Source: Alsobacter ponti
GTDB taxonomy: Bacteria; Pseudomonadota; Alphaproteobacteria; Rhizobiales; Beijerinckiaceae
NCBI RefSeq assembly: GCF_024294805.1
Contig: NZ_JANCLU010000013.1
Coordinates: forward strand, 62,001-126,000
Direction: 5' to 3'
DNA length: 64,000 nt
A program made the position numbers and the translations under genes. The notes under the pieces were generated by a model. It worked only from the letters and a program-made list of their open reading frames with translations. It did not search any database and had not been told where the DNA came from. Shown here piece after piece: positions 16,922 through 27,363 of this stretch; positions within the stretch are counted from its first letter, which is position 1; every line of letters starts with the position of its first letter.

Positions 16922-17182
16922 GGGCGCGCCGGACGGTCGCGCGCAGTCGGGAGACGTCGATGCCCTGCCCGGGCCGCGCCGTTCCTGGAATTCGCCGGAA
17001 CACCGGCGGAACAGGAGATTCCGGAGTTCGGCTGCGGAACAGGCGGTCTTCTCGGCGCGATCATCGCGGCGAAGTCGCCCGGAACAGCCGTGGGAATCGA
17101 CTGTTCCAAAGTGTTCGCAGAGAGGGCGCGGCAAAGACCGGCGTTGCGTGCGATGCGTCGGATCATCGTACAATCACATTAA
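16922..17182 (+). pseudogene. Fragment of a class I SAM-dependent methyltransferase gene
   Basis: One frame reads EFGCGTGGLLGAIIAAKSPG, then TAVGIDCSKVFAERARQRP, ending at TAA 17180-17182. This is the motif I SAM-binding loop (E-x-GxGxG), followed at the right spacing by the acidic motif II loop (GID) of class I methyltransferases. No start codon, no ribosome-binding site and no downstream catalytic region exist, and the frame ends soon after motif II. The best reading is a decayed remnant. It occupies most of the 516-base gap between the transpeptidase gene and the next ABC operon; the rest (16743-16921 and 17183-17258) shows nothing else recognisable. Confidence 0.5.
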
Positions 17183-17258
17183 TCGCACTTGCCTCGACAG
17201 GCGGCGAAACGCATTGTCGTCCAGACCATCCGGAAGCGATGGAGCATGGAGGAACATC

Positions 17259-18845
17259 ATGGTGAGGCGCACGCTGGCCGCCGGGCTGGTCTTTGGCATC
17301 GTGACCGCGGCCGCTTCGACGCTCCAGGCGGCGTCGCCGCCCAACATGCTGGTGATCGGCACCGATCTCGCTGCGATCCCCTCGCTCGACCCCGCCGCGA
17401 TCAACGCGCGGACCGTGTCGGAAGTGGTCTCGAACCTCTACGACAACCTCGTCCAGCTCGCTCCCGACGACATGCAGACGATCCGCCCGATGCTGGCGGA
17501 GAGCTGGACGGTCGCGCCCGACAAGCGCTCCATCACCTTCAAGCTGCGCGCCGGCGCGACCTTCGCCAGCGGCAACCCGATCACCGCGGAGGACGCCGCG
17601 TGGTCGATCCGCCGCGTCATCAAGATGGGGCAGGTCGGCGCCACCGACATCGCGCTGTGGGGCTATACCCCTGAGAACGTGGACAAATTCATTCGCGCCA
17701 GCGACGACCGCACGCTCGTCGTCGAGCTGCCGGAGCCCGTCACGACCGACCTCGTCATCTATTCGCTAGCGGGCTCGTCGCTCGGCATCATCGACAGCAA
17801 GGTCGCGATGCAGCACGAGAAGAACGGCGACCTCGCGCGCGACTGGCTGAAGGCGAACGCCGCGCCGAGCGGGGCGTACTCGCTCACCCAGTGGCGGCCG
17901 AACGACATCCTCATCTGCGAGGCGCGGGCCAACTACTGGGGCGGCGCGCCGGCGATGAAGCGCGTCATCATGCGGCACGTGCCGGAGTCCGGGAACCAGC
18001 GCCTGCAACTCATGGCCGGCGACATCGACGTCGCCCAGTATGTCGGCTCCGGCGACCTCGAGGCGCTCGCCAAGGAGAAGGTCGTCATCGACCAGGTGCC
18101 GGGCTTCGGCTTCTACTACATCGCGCTCAACATGAAGGACCCGGACCTCGCCAAGCCGCTGGTCCGCCGCGCCTTCCAGCACGTGCTCGACTGGAAGGCG
18201 CTGGCGCAGACCAACATGCGCTTCGCCGGCTTCCCCTGGCAGTCGATCATCCCCAAGGGCATGGCCGGCGCGCCCGCCAATCCGCTGCCCGGCTACGAGT
18301 TCGATCCCGCTCTCGCCAAGAAGCTGCTGGCCGAGGCCGGCTACCCGAACGGGCTGAAGAAGAAACTCTTCCCCGCCGGCCCTGTCCACCTCCAGAACAC
18401 CGAGGCGCTGCAGGCCAGCGCCAAGCTCGCCGGCATCGAGCTCGAACTCGTGCCGGGCGAGCACACGCCCGATTTCCGCGCCCGCAATTTCGAGGTGCTG
18501 ATGGGCAATTCGGGCGCGCGCCTGCCCGATCCGTTCGGCACCGCCGTGCAATACGCCTACAATCCCGACAACCGGGATTCGGCCAAGCTCGGCGGCTATT
18601 ACCTGTGGCGCACCGCGCTCGACGCGCCGGAGCTGACCAAGCTCGTCGACCAGTCGAAGTCCGAGACGGACCCCGCCAAGCGCAAGGCGCTGTTCGAGCA
18701 GATGGACAAGATCTATCGCGAGATGGACCCGTCGCTGATCGTGCTGTTCCAGCGCACCGATCCCTACGTGCTGCGCACCAACGTGAAGGGCTATTTCGGG
18801 CACCAGACGTGGTCGACGCGGTGGTCCGGGGTGACCAAGGAGTGA
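17259..18845 (+). CDS. Peptide-type ABC transporter substrate-binding protein (second operon)
   Basis: A 528-residue family-5 solute receptor. The signal peptide runs to about residue 25 (LAAGLVFGIVTAAASTLQAAS). Family marks: GTDLAAIPSLDPA, PMLAESWTVAPDKRSITFKLR, ATFASGNPITAEDAAWSIRR, SGAYSLTQWRPNDILICEARANYWGG. GGAGGAA lies just before ATG 17259. It heads a five-gene import operon and its stop overlaps the GTG of the next gene by four bases. Ligand not predictable; many family-5 receptors bind peptides, others sugars, opines or nickel chelates. Confidence 0.92.
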   Translation: MVRRTLAAGLVFGIVTAAASTLQAASPPNMLVIGTDLAAIPSLDPAAINARTVSEVVSNLYDNLVQLAPDDMQTIRPMLAESWTVAPDKRSITFKLRAGATFASGNPITAEDAAWSIRRVIKMGQVGATDIALWGYTPENVDKFIRASDDRTLVVELPEPVTTDLVIYSLAGSSLGIIDSKVAMQHEKNGDLARDWLKANAAPSGAYSLTQWRPNDILICEARANYWGGAPAMKRVIMRHVPESGNQRLQLMAGDIDVAQYVGSGDLEALAKEKVVIDQVPGFGFYYIALNMKDPDLAKPLVRRAFQHVLDWKALAQTNMRFAGFPWQSIIPKGMAGAPANPLPGYEFDPALAKKLLAEAGYPNGLKKKLFPAGPVHLQNTEALQASAKLAGIELELVPGEHTPDFRARNFEVLMGNSGARLPDPFGTAVQYAYNPDNRDSAKLGGYYLWRTALDAPELTKLVDQSKSETDPAKRKALFEQMDKIYREMDPSLIVLFQRTDPYVLRTNVKGYFGHQTWSTRWSGVTKE

Positions 18846-19930
18846 GCGCGGCGCACGGGCCGACCCTCCATACGGCGTCCCCGGCCGACGACCCCGAAGA
18901 CGACCGCGTCCGCCGCTTTCTGGCGGGGCTCGGGCGCGTCGCCGGCCGCCTGCTGTCGATCGCGCTGACGCTGCTCGGCCTGCTGCTGCTCACCTTCACC
19001 ATGGGACGCCTGCTTCCGGCCGACCCGGTGCTGGCGGTGACCGGCGCGGAGGTGAACAAGGCGACCTACGACCGCGTCTACGCGGAGCTCGGCCTCGACC
19101 GGCCGCTGTGGGAGCAGTTCGCCTCCTATGTCGGCAACGTGCTGCGCGGCGACCTCGGCGTCTCCGCCACCACCGGCCACAGCGTGCTGTCCGACCTCGG
19201 CCACGTCTTCCCGGCGACGTTCGAACTCGCCGTCTTCGCGGTGATCACCGGCGTCGCCATCGGGCTGCCGCTCGGCATCGTCGCGGCGGTCAATCGCGGG
19301 CGGCTGATCGACCACGTGGCGCGCATCATCGGGCTCGCCGGCCATTCCGTGCCGATCTTCTGGCTCGGCCTGATGGCGCTCTTCGTGTTCTACGCGAAAC
19401 TGCACTGGGTCGACGCGTCGGGCCGCCTGTCGGTGTTCTACGAGGGCATGCTCGAACCGGTGACCGGCCTGCTGCTGCTCGACACCGCGATGGCGCGGGA
19501 CTGGGACATGTTCCGCGACGCGGTGTCCCACATCGTCCTGCCCGGCCTGCTGCTGGGGTACTACTCCGTGGCCTATATCAGCCGCATGACGCGCAGCTTC
19601 ATGCTCGAGCAGTTGAACCAGGAATACGTGATCGCCGCCCGCGCCAAGGGCCTCTCGACGGCGCAGGTCGTCTGGCGACACGCTTTCAAGAACATCCGCG
19701 TGCAGCTGCTCACCATCGTGGCGCTGACGCTCGGCGGCCTCCTCGATGGCGCGGTGCTGGTGGAAACCGTGTTCGGCTGGCCGGGCCTCGGCCAATACCT
19801 CACGCGCGGCCTGACGATGAACGACATGAACGTGGTGATGGGAGCGGTGCTGCTCACCGGCGCGATGTTCATGGCCATCAACCTGATATCGGACCGGCTC
19901 TACCGGATCCTCGACGCCCGGACCCACTGA
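18842..19930 (+). CDS. Peptide-type ABC transporter permease, DppB/OppB family (second operon)
   Basis: A 362-residue permease starting at a GTG inside the receptor stop. A cytoplasmic leader of about 30 residues precedes the first helix (LLSIALTLLGLLLLTFTMG). The DppB pattern GLDRPLWEQFASYVGNVLRGDLG follows, then SVPIFWLGLMALFVFY and the coupling loop YVIAARAKGLSTAQVVWRHAF. It ends RLYRILDARTH. An insertion around residues 205-235 makes it longer than most DppB proteins. It is followed after two bases by its partner permease. Confidence 0.9.
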   Translation: MSAAHGPTLHTASPADDPEDDRVRRFLAGLGRVAGRLLSIALTLLGLLLLTFTMGRLLPADPVLAVTGAEVNKATYDRVYAELGLDRPLWEQFASYVGNVLRGDLGVSATTGHSVLSDLGHVFPATFELAVFAVITGVAIGLPLGIVAAVNRGRLIDHVARIIGLAGHSVPIFWLGLMALFVFYAKLHWVDASGRLSVFYEGMLEPVTGLLLLDTAMARDWDMFRDAVSHIVLPGLLLGYYSVAYISRMTRSFMLEQLNQEYVIAARAKGLSTAQVVWRHAFKNIRVQLLTIVALTLGGLLDGAVLVETVFGWPGLGQYLTRGLTMNDMNVVMGAVLLTGAMFMAINLISDRLYRILDARTH

Positions 19931-19932
19931 GC

Positions 19933-20844
19933 ATGTCGGCATCCTCCCCCGCCATCGACGACGGCCCCACACGCGGCCCGGCGCGCAGCGCGTTGGACGC
20001 CGCGCTGAAGCAGGTCGCGGCAGGCTGGGCCTCCTATCGCCGCCACCCACTGGGCATGGTCGGGCTGGCGCTGATCGCCGCCCTGCTGGCGACGGCGCTG
20101 CTGGCCCCGCTGATCGCCCATGTCGACCCTAACGCGCAGGATCTGCGGCAGAGGCTGTTGCCGCCCTCGGCCCTGCACTGGTTCGGCACCGACCATCTCG
20201 GCCGCGACGTGTTCGCGCGCGTCGTGTACGGCGCGCGGACCACCGTGCAGATCGTCGCGCTGGTGACCGTGCTGGTCGCCCCGCTCGGCCTCGTCATCGG
20301 CACCGCCAGCGGCTACGCGGGCGGGCTGGTCGACGAGGTGCTGATGCGCGTCACGGACATCTTCCTGTCCTTCCCCGGCCTCGTCCTCGCGCTGGGCTTC
20401 GCGGCCGCCCTCGGGCCCGGGCTGACCAACGCCGGCATCGCCATCTCCCTGACCGCGTGGCCGCCGATCGCGCGCCTGGCGCGCGCCGAGACGCTGAGCC
20501 TGCGCAACGCCGATTTCATCGCCGCCGTGCGGCTGCAGGGCGCGACGCCGATGCGCATCGTGCTGCGCCACATCCTGCCGCTGTGCATTCCCTCGGTGAT
20601 CGTGCGCGTGACGCTGAACATGGCGGGCGTCATCCTCACGGCCGCGGGCCTCGGCTTCCTCGGCCTAGGCGCGCAGCCGCCGCTGGCGGAATGGGGGTCG
20701 ATGGTGTCGACGGGGCGGCAGTTCATGCTGGACAGCCCGTGGGTGGTGGCCGCGCCGGGCCTCTCCATCGCGGCGATCAGCCTTGCCTTCAACCTCGCCG
20801 GCGACGCCCTGCGCGACGTCCTCGATCCGCGAAACGAGGCCTGA
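19933..20844 (+). CDS. Peptide-type ABC transporter permease, DppC/OppC family (second operon)
   Basis: A 303-residue permease. It has an acidic/Pro N-terminus, a first helix around residues 42-64, the class motif HWFGTDHLGRDVFARVVYGAR at about residues 78-98, and the loop FIAAVRLQGATPMRIVLRHILP. It ends DALRDVLDPRNEA. It lies two bases after the DppB-like gene and four bases before the ATPase gene, in a single tight operon. Confidence 0.92.
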   Translation: MSASSPAIDDGPTRGPARSALDAALKQVAAGWASYRRHPLGMVGLALIAALLATALLAPLIAHVDPNAQDLRQRLLPPSALHWFGTDHLGRDVFARVVYGARTTVQIVALVTVLVAPLGLVIGTASGYAGGLVDEVLMRVTDIFLSFPGLVLALGFAAALGPGLTNAGIAISLTAWPPIARLARAETLSLRNADFIAAVRLQGATPMRIVLRHILPLCIPSVIVRVTLNMAGVILTAAGLGFLGLGAQPPLAEWGSMVSTGRQFMLDSPWVVAAPGLSIAAISLAFNLAGDALRDVLDPRNEA

Positions 20845-20848
20845 CGAC

Positions 20849-21697
20849 ATGTCCGCGCCGCTCGTCTCGGCCCGCAACCTCACGGTGCGCTTCGCCACGC
20901 AGAAGGGCCCGGTCGACGCCGTGCGCGGCGTCAGCTTCGACCTCGGTCGGGAGAAGATCGGCATCGTCGGCGAGTCGGGCTCCGGCAAGTCGACCGTCGG
21001 GCGGGCGCTGATGCGCCTGCTGCCGCGCTCGGCGACGGTCGCGGCGGACCGCCTCGTCGTGTGCGACACGGACGTGCTGGCCGCCGACGAGAAGATCATG
21101 CGCCGCATCCGCGGCCGGCGCATCGGCCTCATCATGCAGGATCCCAAGTACTCGCTGAACCCGGTCGTGCCAGTCGGGCTGCAGATCGCCGAGACGTTCC
21201 GCCTGCACAGCCCCGCCCATGCCGGCGCGCGCGCCGCGCGGGAGGCGACGCTGGCGCTGCTGCGGCAGGTGCGCATCCACGACCCGGAGCGCGTGGCCGG
21301 GCTCTACCCGCACCAGATCTCGGGCGGCATGGGCCAGCGCGTCATGATCGCGATGGTGCTCGCCGGCGGACCCGAGGTGCTGATCGCCGACGAGCCGACC
21401 TCCGCCCTCGACGTCACGGTGCGGATGGAGGTTCTGTCCCTGCTGGACGAGCTGGTGGCGCGCAAGGGCCTGGGGCTGCTGTTCATCAGCCACGACCTCA
21501 ACCTCGTGCGGCGCTTCTGCGACCGCGTCCTGATCATGTATGCGGGCCGCGTCGTCGAGGCGCTGAAGGCGTCCGAGATCGACCACGCGAAGCACCCCTA
21601 CACGCAAGGGCTGCTGGCCTCCCTCCCATTGATCCGCCAGCCGCGGGAGATCCTGCCGACGCTGGTGCGCGACCCAGCCTGGCGGGAGAGCGCATGA
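20849..21697 (+). CDS. Peptide-type ABC transporter ATPase, DppD-like, short form (second operon)
   Basis: A 282-residue ATPase with Walker [10 protein letters not shown] near residue 40, signature ISGGMGQRVMIAMVL, Walker B VLIADEPTSALD and switch SHDLNLVRR. Unlike the DppD protein at 3478 it stops soon after HPYTQGLLASLPLI and lacks the Cys-rich C-terminal extension, so an Fe-S site is not expected. It overlaps the following ATPase gene by four bases. Together they power the second peptide-type importer. Confidence 0.9.
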   Translation: MSAPLVSARNLTVRFATQKGPVDAVRGVSFDLGREKIGIVGESGSGKSTVGRALMRLLPRSATVAADRLVVCDTDVLAADEKIMRRIRGRRIGLIMQDPKYSLNPVVPVGLQIAETFRLHSPAHAGARAAREATLALLRQVRIHDPERVAGLYPHQISGGMGQRVMIAMVLAGGPEVLIADEPTSALDVTVRMEVLSLLDELVARKGLGLLFISHDLNLVRRFCDRVLIMYAGRVVEALKASEIDHAKHPYTQGLLASLPLIRQPREILPTLVRDPAWRESA

Positions 21698-22446
21698 TCG
21701 CCGTCCGCGACCTCGTCGTCCGTTTCGACCGCAAGGGGGCGCCGGCCGTCGCCGGGGTGAGCTTCGCGATCGAGAAAGGCGAAACGTTCGGGCTCGTCGG
21801 CGAGTCCGGCTGCGGGAAGTCGACCGTTCTGCGGGCCATCGCCGGCCTCGTGCCCGGCCACTCCGGCGACGTCCTGCTCGATGGCCGGCCCGTGCCGGCG
21901 CGGCGCGACCGTGCGTTCTACTCGCGGGTGCAGATGGTGTTCCAGGACCCCTATGGCTCGCTGCACCCGCGCCAGACCATTGCCGCGCAGCTCGCCGAGC
22001 CGCTGCGCAATTTGGGGCTGAACGGCGGACCGGCGCGCGTCGACCGCGCGCTCGAAACAGTCGGGCTCGACCCCGCCTTCCGCTGGCGTTTCCCGCATGA
22101 ACTGTCGGGCGGGCAGCGCCAGCGCGTGGCGATCGCCCGCGCGCTGATCGTCGAGCCCGAAGTGCTGTTGCTCGACGAGCCGACCTCGGCGCTCGACGTC
22201 TCGGTGCAGGCCGAAATCCTCAACCTTCTGACCGAGCTCCGACGCCGACGCGGACTGACCTACCTGCTGGTGAGCCACGACCTCGCCGTGATCTCGCACA
22301 TGTGCGGCGAGCTCGCGGTGATGCAGCGCGGCCGGATCCTGGAGCGGCTCGACGTCGAGCGCCTGCGCGCCGGAACCGTCGAGCACCCCTATTCCGCCGA
22401 GCTGCTCGCCGCGAGCGAAGCCTATGGCGAGCTGCGCCCCGCCTGA
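21694..22446 (+). CDS. Peptide-type ABC transporter ATPase, DppF-like, short form (second operon)
   Basis: A 250-residue ATPase with Walker A GESGCGKST near residue 40, QMVFQDPYGSLHPRQTI, signature LSGGQRQRVAIARAL, Walker B VLLLDEPTSALD and switch SHDLAVISHM. It ends at HPYSAELLAASEAYGELRPA and, like its partner, lacks the C-terminal Cys motif. It is the last gene of the operon and is separated by only 15 bases from a convergent gene; no clear terminator is visible there. Confidence 0.9.
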   Translation: MIAVRDLVVRFDRKGAPAVAGVSFAIEKGETFGLVGESGCGKSTVLRAIAGLVPGHSGDVLLDGRPVPARRDRAFYSRVQMVFQDPYGSLHPRQTIAAQLAEPLRNLGLNGGPARVDRALETVGLDPAFRWRFPHELSGGQRQRVAIARALIVEPEVLLLDEPTSALDVSVQAEILNLLTELRRRRGLTYLLVSHDLAVISHMCGELAVMQRGRILERLDVERLRAGTVEHPYSAELLAASEAYGELRPA

Positions 22447-22461
22447 GCCGGGCGCGCGGCG

Positions 22462-24474
22462 TCAGCCGCGCGGGGTCGCCCACTCCTCGAGGAAGCGGAT
22501 GAACAGCCCGCCCACAACCGAGCGGGCCTGGAAGCCGATCTTGCGCCCGCTGTCGGTGAGGTAGAGGTCCGACATCGGCACGCGGTTCCGCGTCTCGTTC
22601 GCGTAGCGCACGATGCGCTCCACGCAGTCCTCGAAGAACTCGCGGTCGTCGGCCAGCGAGGCGGCCCACAGCATCCACTCGGGCTTGGTGATCGTGCCGC
22701 GATTGTCCAGCGGAAGACCGTAGAGCTCCACCTTGGTGCGGTAGAACGCCAGCTCGCGGCGCATCTCCTCCTGCGGGAAGACGTCGAGCCCGAGCAGCCG
22801 GTCCCACACAAGATTGTACTTGATGCTCCACGAGCCGGGCTGGTCGAACGCCAGGCGCGTGCCGTCTCCGTCGCGCGAGTTGAGGATGTGGCGCGCGAAC
22901 TCCTCCGCGACGCCGCGATAGCGGCTGGCCTCCTCCGCGTGGCCGAGCATCCCCGCCATCATGGCGTAGCAGGCGAGGCCCATCGCCGCCTTGCCCGACA
23001 GGTTGACGTTGTGGCCGAGCACGCCCGAGAAATCGTCGGTGCAGAGCTGGTCGCCCGGATTGTACCCGGTCTCAACAAGGTAATCGGCCCACTGGGTCAG
23101 CAGCGTCCAGTGCTGGCGCGCGTAGTCGGCCCGGCCTTCGGCCCGGGTCAGCGCTCCGACGAGGATGAGCATGTTGCCGCATTCCTCGACCGGCATCTGC
23201 GTCTCGACGATGTCCTGCGTCTTGTCCTTGTCCCAGTTGCGGTAGGTCTGGCCGTTGGCGAGCGGATAGGTGCCCAGGTCGTGCGCGGCGAAGGGGTAGG
23301 GCCAGTCCGGGCCGGAGCAGTAGGGGAAGTAGGGATCCAGCATCGCGCGGATCAGCGATGGGTTGTAGGCGAGGAACAGCGGCGCGGACGGATAGGTCAC
23401 GTCCACGGTGGCGATGCAGCCGTTCGAGAAGTTCTCCTTCGAGAACAGGAGCGGCTCGCCCGAGGGGCCTTCCGCCAGCTTGTGGGCGGCCAGCGCGTGA
23501 CGCCAGGTGAGCGCGAGCAGCGAGGCGTAGCCCTCGCCGCCGAGCGCGACGGCGCGCGTCCTCAGCTCGGCCTCGAAGGCGATGGCGCGGGCGCGCACCG
23601 TCTCCCGCTCGGCCCAGGCCTGCTCCAGCATCGGCAGCGCCTCCAGCCCGTTGCGCCGCCACCACGGACGGAGGCGGCGATGGAAAAGCTCGATCGACCA
23701 CTCGTCGTCATAGGCGACCATGACGGTCTGGTCGGCGGCTTCGCCCGGCTCGACGGACAGGTCGAAGGTGAGCGCCATCACGGCGTCGGCGTTGTAGTCG
23801 ACCTTGCGCGGGGCGGTCTTCAGCCCTTTCTCCGAGGCGCGGCCCGTCTGCACGAAGCTGTCGCGCGAAATGTCGATGTCGCCCACCGTGGCGACGACAT
23901 CGCCCGCCGGCCCGGCCAGGAAGGCGCGCCCCCAGTCGATGCGCCGATGGTCGCCGCAGGCGGCGAGCACCGCCTGGTTCTCCGAGCGCAGCGAAGCCGC
24001 GGCGAGCTTGTCAGTGCCGCAGCGGTCCCAGTACACCCGCTCGTGCGGAAGGTTGACCGCCCATTCGCCGGTCATGTCGACATAGACCTCGATGCGGTGC
24101 GGCCGCCCGTCCAGGCCGCGCGCGGCGGTGCGCAGATAGGTCACCGGCCGCGACAACAGGTCGAGGTCGTCGACCAGGAGCGGAGTCAGGAACTCGACTT
24201 CGAGTTCGACGGCGCCGCAGCGGAATTGCGCGACGGTGCGGGTCGCCTCGACGACGCAGGAGGTCTGGGTCGCCGCGCGGGCCAGCCACTCGTCGCCACC
24301 CAGGAAACGGTAGGCGACGCCGTCGACGCGCACGACGCCGTAAAGCGCCATCTTGGAGCCCGTCCAGTGGCGGGGCCAGTCGTCCGTGAGCCTGTCGGCG
24401 AAGCACCAGACACTAGTGTGCGGGTCGATGGTGACGAGCGGAATGGCGGGCGGCCGGGTGACGGTGGCGGGCAT
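22462..24474 (-). CDS. Glutaminase-A-like DUF4965/DUF1793 protein
   Basis: A 670-residue protein of the family named after fungal glutaminase A (DUF5127, DUF4965, DUF1793 order). Recognisable blocks are an opening VTIDPHTSVWCFADRLTDDWPRHWTG, the beta-sandwich domain to about residue 290, and an (alpha/alpha)-barrel part with FSKENFSNGCIATVDVTYPSAPLFL and QMPVEECGNMLILVGAL. No signal peptide is present, unlike the secreted fungal enzymes. Its barrel resembles glycoside hydrolases, and its place next to a GntR gene and arabinofuranosidases suggests sugar rather than glutamine chemistry; this is inference. Confidence 0.8.
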   Translation of the reverse strand: MPATVTRPPAIPLVTIDPHTSVWCFADRLTDDWPRHWTGSKMALYGVVRVDGVAYRFLGGDEWLARAATQTSCVVEATRTVAQFRCGAVELEVEFLTPLLVDDLDLLSRPVTYLRTAARGLDGRPHRIEVYVDMTGEWAVNLPHERVYWDRCGTDKLAAASLRSENQAVLAACGDHRRIDWGRAFLAGPAGDVVATVGDIDISRDSFVQTGRASEKGLKTAPRKVDYNADAVMALTFDLSVEPGEAADQTVMVAYDDEWSIELFHRRLRPWWRRNGLEALPMLEQAWAERETVRARAIAFEAELRTRAVALGGEGYASLLALTWRHALAAHKLAEGPSGEPLLFSKENFSNGCIATVDVTYPSAPLFLAYNPSLIRAMLDPYFPYCSGPDWPYPFAAHDLGTYPLANGQTYRNWDKDKTQDIVETQMPVEECGNMLILVGALTRAEGRADYARQHWTLLTQWADYLVETGYNPGDQLCTDDFSGVLGHNVNLSGKAAMGLACYAMMAGMLGHAEEASRYRGVAEEFARHILNSRDGDGTRLAFDQPGSWSIKYNLVWDRLLGLDVFPQEEMRRELAFYRTKVELYGLPLDNRGTITKPEWMLWAASLADDREFFEDCVERIVRYANETRNRVPMSDLYLTDSGRKIGFQARSVVGGLFIRFLEEWATPRG

Positions 24475-24516
24475 GGGGTCCTCGGGACGTTTCCAGGTTG
24501 ATCGGGCCGCGCCGGT

Positions 24517-25251
24517 TCAGGCCGGGCGGCTTGGTGTTGGCGCGCCGATGCGCGCGTCGATGTTCCTGCGGGCCAGGGAAATGAGATCGCGCATCGTTCG
24601 CGCGGCGTCGTCGCCGCGCCCCTCGACGATGCAGTCCGCGATGTCGCCGTGCATCGCGAGCTCGTTATCCGGCAGTCCGGGCCGGTCCCGCAGCAGCCCA
24701 AACGACACGCGCAGCGCTGTCTTCACCGCCTGGCCCAGCGTGATGAAAAACCGGTTGTGCGTGGCGTCGACGATGGCCATGTGGAATTCAAGATCAGCCT
24801 CCATCACCAGCGACGACGTTTCGCGACAGGCGGCCATCTCGTCGAACGCGGCGCGGATGCGCGCGTGATCCTCAGGCGAGGCGTGCCGTGCGGCGACACG
24901 GCAAGCCTCGGGCTCGAAGCACTGCCGGATCTCGTGCAGCTCCTGAATCAGCGCCGTGTCGAGGCCGGCCTCGAGCCGCCAGGTCAGGAGGTCGGCGTCG
25001 AACTGGCTCCACCGGCTCGTCGGCAGCACACGGGTGCCGGCGCGCGCGGTCCCGACGATCAGGCCCTTGCCGTGCAGGCGTTTGAGCGCGTCGCGGATCG
25101 TGGTGCGGCTGACGCCGTACCTGTCGCAGAGCTCGGCTTCGGTCGGCAGGGTCGCGCCGGGCTCCAGTTCACCGGACACGATGCGCCGCCCGAGCAGGGC
25201 CGCGACCTGCGTGCCCAGGTTCCCCATCACCTTGCCGCCCGTTTTCACCAC
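24517..25251 (-). CDS. GntR-family (FadR/FCD subfamily) regulator of the sugar-uptake operons
   Basis: A 244-residue repressor-type protein. The winged helix-turn-helix covers residues 10-75 (GRRIVSGELEPGATLPTEAEL, YGVSRTTIRDALKRLHGKGLI). The C-terminal all-helical FCD domain (residues 95-235) has DLEFHMAIVDATHN and ELAMHGDIADCI, whose Asp/His residues usually bind a metal and a small organic acid or sugar acid. The start is GTG 25251; a second GTG and an ATG follow within nine codons. It is divergent from the transporter operon, whose leader carries a palindromic site of the type FCD regulators bind. Confidence 0.92.
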   Translation of the reverse strand: MVKTGGKVMGNLGTQVAALLGRRIVSGELEPGATLPTEAELCDRYGVSRTTIRDALKRLHGKGLIVGTARAGTRVLPTSRWSQFDADLLTWRLEAGLDTALIQELHEIRQCFEPEACRVAARHASPEDHARIRAAFDEMAACRETSSLVMEADLEFHMAIVDATHNRFFITLGQAVKTALRVSFGLLRDRPGLPDNELAMHGDIADCIVEGRGDDAARTMRDLISLARRNIDARIGAPTPSRPA

Positions 25252-25284
25252 GTCGCCCGCTCTAGCCGAATGCCGAAACTCGTG

Positions 25285-25313
25285 TTGACCAGCTAAGCGC
25301 GCGGCTTTAGCCT
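25285..25313 (+). promoter_or_regulatory. Probable sigma-70 promoter of the sugar transporter operon
   Basis: TTGACC (25285-25290), a 17-base spacer and TAGCCT (25308-25313) fit a housekeeping promoter. Transcription would begin near 25320, immediately before the palindromic operator, a position that favours repression. On the opposite strand TTGACG and TTAGCT form a matching candidate for the GntR gene. Confidence 0.4.
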
Positions 25314-25322
25314 CGTCAATAA

Positions 25323-25337
25323 GTCATACAATATGAC
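25323..25337. promoter_or_regulatory. Perfect palindromic GntR/FCD-type operator
   Basis: GTCATACAATATGAC is a perfect 6+3+6 inverted repeat and resembles the TTGTATGAC-type half-sites of FadR/FCD regulators. It lies in the divergent spacer between the GntR gene and the ATPase gene. An ATG inside it (25333) is in frame with the ATPase but is not the likely start. Confidence 0.65.
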
Positions 25338-25362
25338 AATCGCTTCCAGGGAGGGAGCGCCT

Positions 25363-26455
<1,093 letters not shown>

Positions 26456-26463
<8 letters not shown>

Positions 26464-27361
26464 GGCGGCGGCTCTCTCGAGGCCGGCCGGCGTCGTCGGT
26501 CGGCGGACCTGGGCGAACGGGCTGTTCGTGCTGCCCTTCTTCCTGACCTTCCTGGCGCTGATGGTGCTGCCGCTCGGCGTCGGCATGTGGCTGAGCTTCC
26601 AGGACTACGACATGCTCGGCGGCTATGGCGGTTCCGTCGGGTTCGAGAACTTCACCCGGCTGTGGGAGGACAAGATCTTCCTGCGCTCGGTCCTCAACAC
26701 CGTCTACTTCGTCTGCCTGTCGACCCCGGCGTTCGTGGCGTTGGGGCTCTTCCTCGCCATCTCGCTGAACGACACCTACCGTCGCAGCGCCGTCCTGCGC
26801 TCGATCTTCTTCGGCTCCTCGGTGCTGTCGGTCACCATCGTCACGCTGATCTGGCGGCTGGTCTACATGCCGGAGCGCGGCCTGCTGGCCGTGTCCGCCG
26901 GCGCGGTGGGGCTCTCCTCGCCGAGCTTCATGACGACGGAATCGCTGGCCATGCCCGGCATCGCCATCGTCACCGTGTGGTGGATCATCGGCCTGCCGAT
27001 GATGCTCTTCCTGGCGGCCCTGCAGCAGATTCCCCGCGAGGTCTACGAGGCCGCCGCGCTCGACAACGCGTCGCGCTGGACCACCCTGACGCGGATCACG
27101 TTGCCGTCGATCCGGCGCACCATCGTGCTCGTCGCGGTGATCGAGGTGATCCTGCAATTCCAGATCTTCGGGCAGGTCCACCTCATCACGAATGGCGGGC
27201 CGAACAACGCCACGCGCCCGATCGTGATGTTCATCTACGAAGCGGGCTTCCGCGACTGGTCGCTCGGCTATGCCGCCGCCGCCTCGCAGGTGCTGTTCGT
27301 CCTCATGCTGGCCGCGTCCTTCTTCCAGATCTGGATCGGCCGCTCGAAACAGGAGGATTGA
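26456..27361 (+). CDS. CUT1 sugar ABC transporter permease, first subunit (MalF/UgpA type)
   Basis: A 301-residue permease with six helices (about residues 22-42, 80-100, 113-133, 165-185, 208-228, 272-292). The EAA loop is EVYEAAALDNASRWTTLTRITLP. It overlaps the ATPase gene by eight bases and is followed after two bases by the second permease. It forms the membrane channel with that partner for the binding protein encoded at 28279. Confidence 0.92.
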
Positions 27362-27363
27362 GC

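Noticed and set aside
16902-17258. Upstream extension of the second-operon receptor
   Set aside because: The added residues are not protein-like, and ATG 17259 has GGAGGAA and a proper signal peptide.
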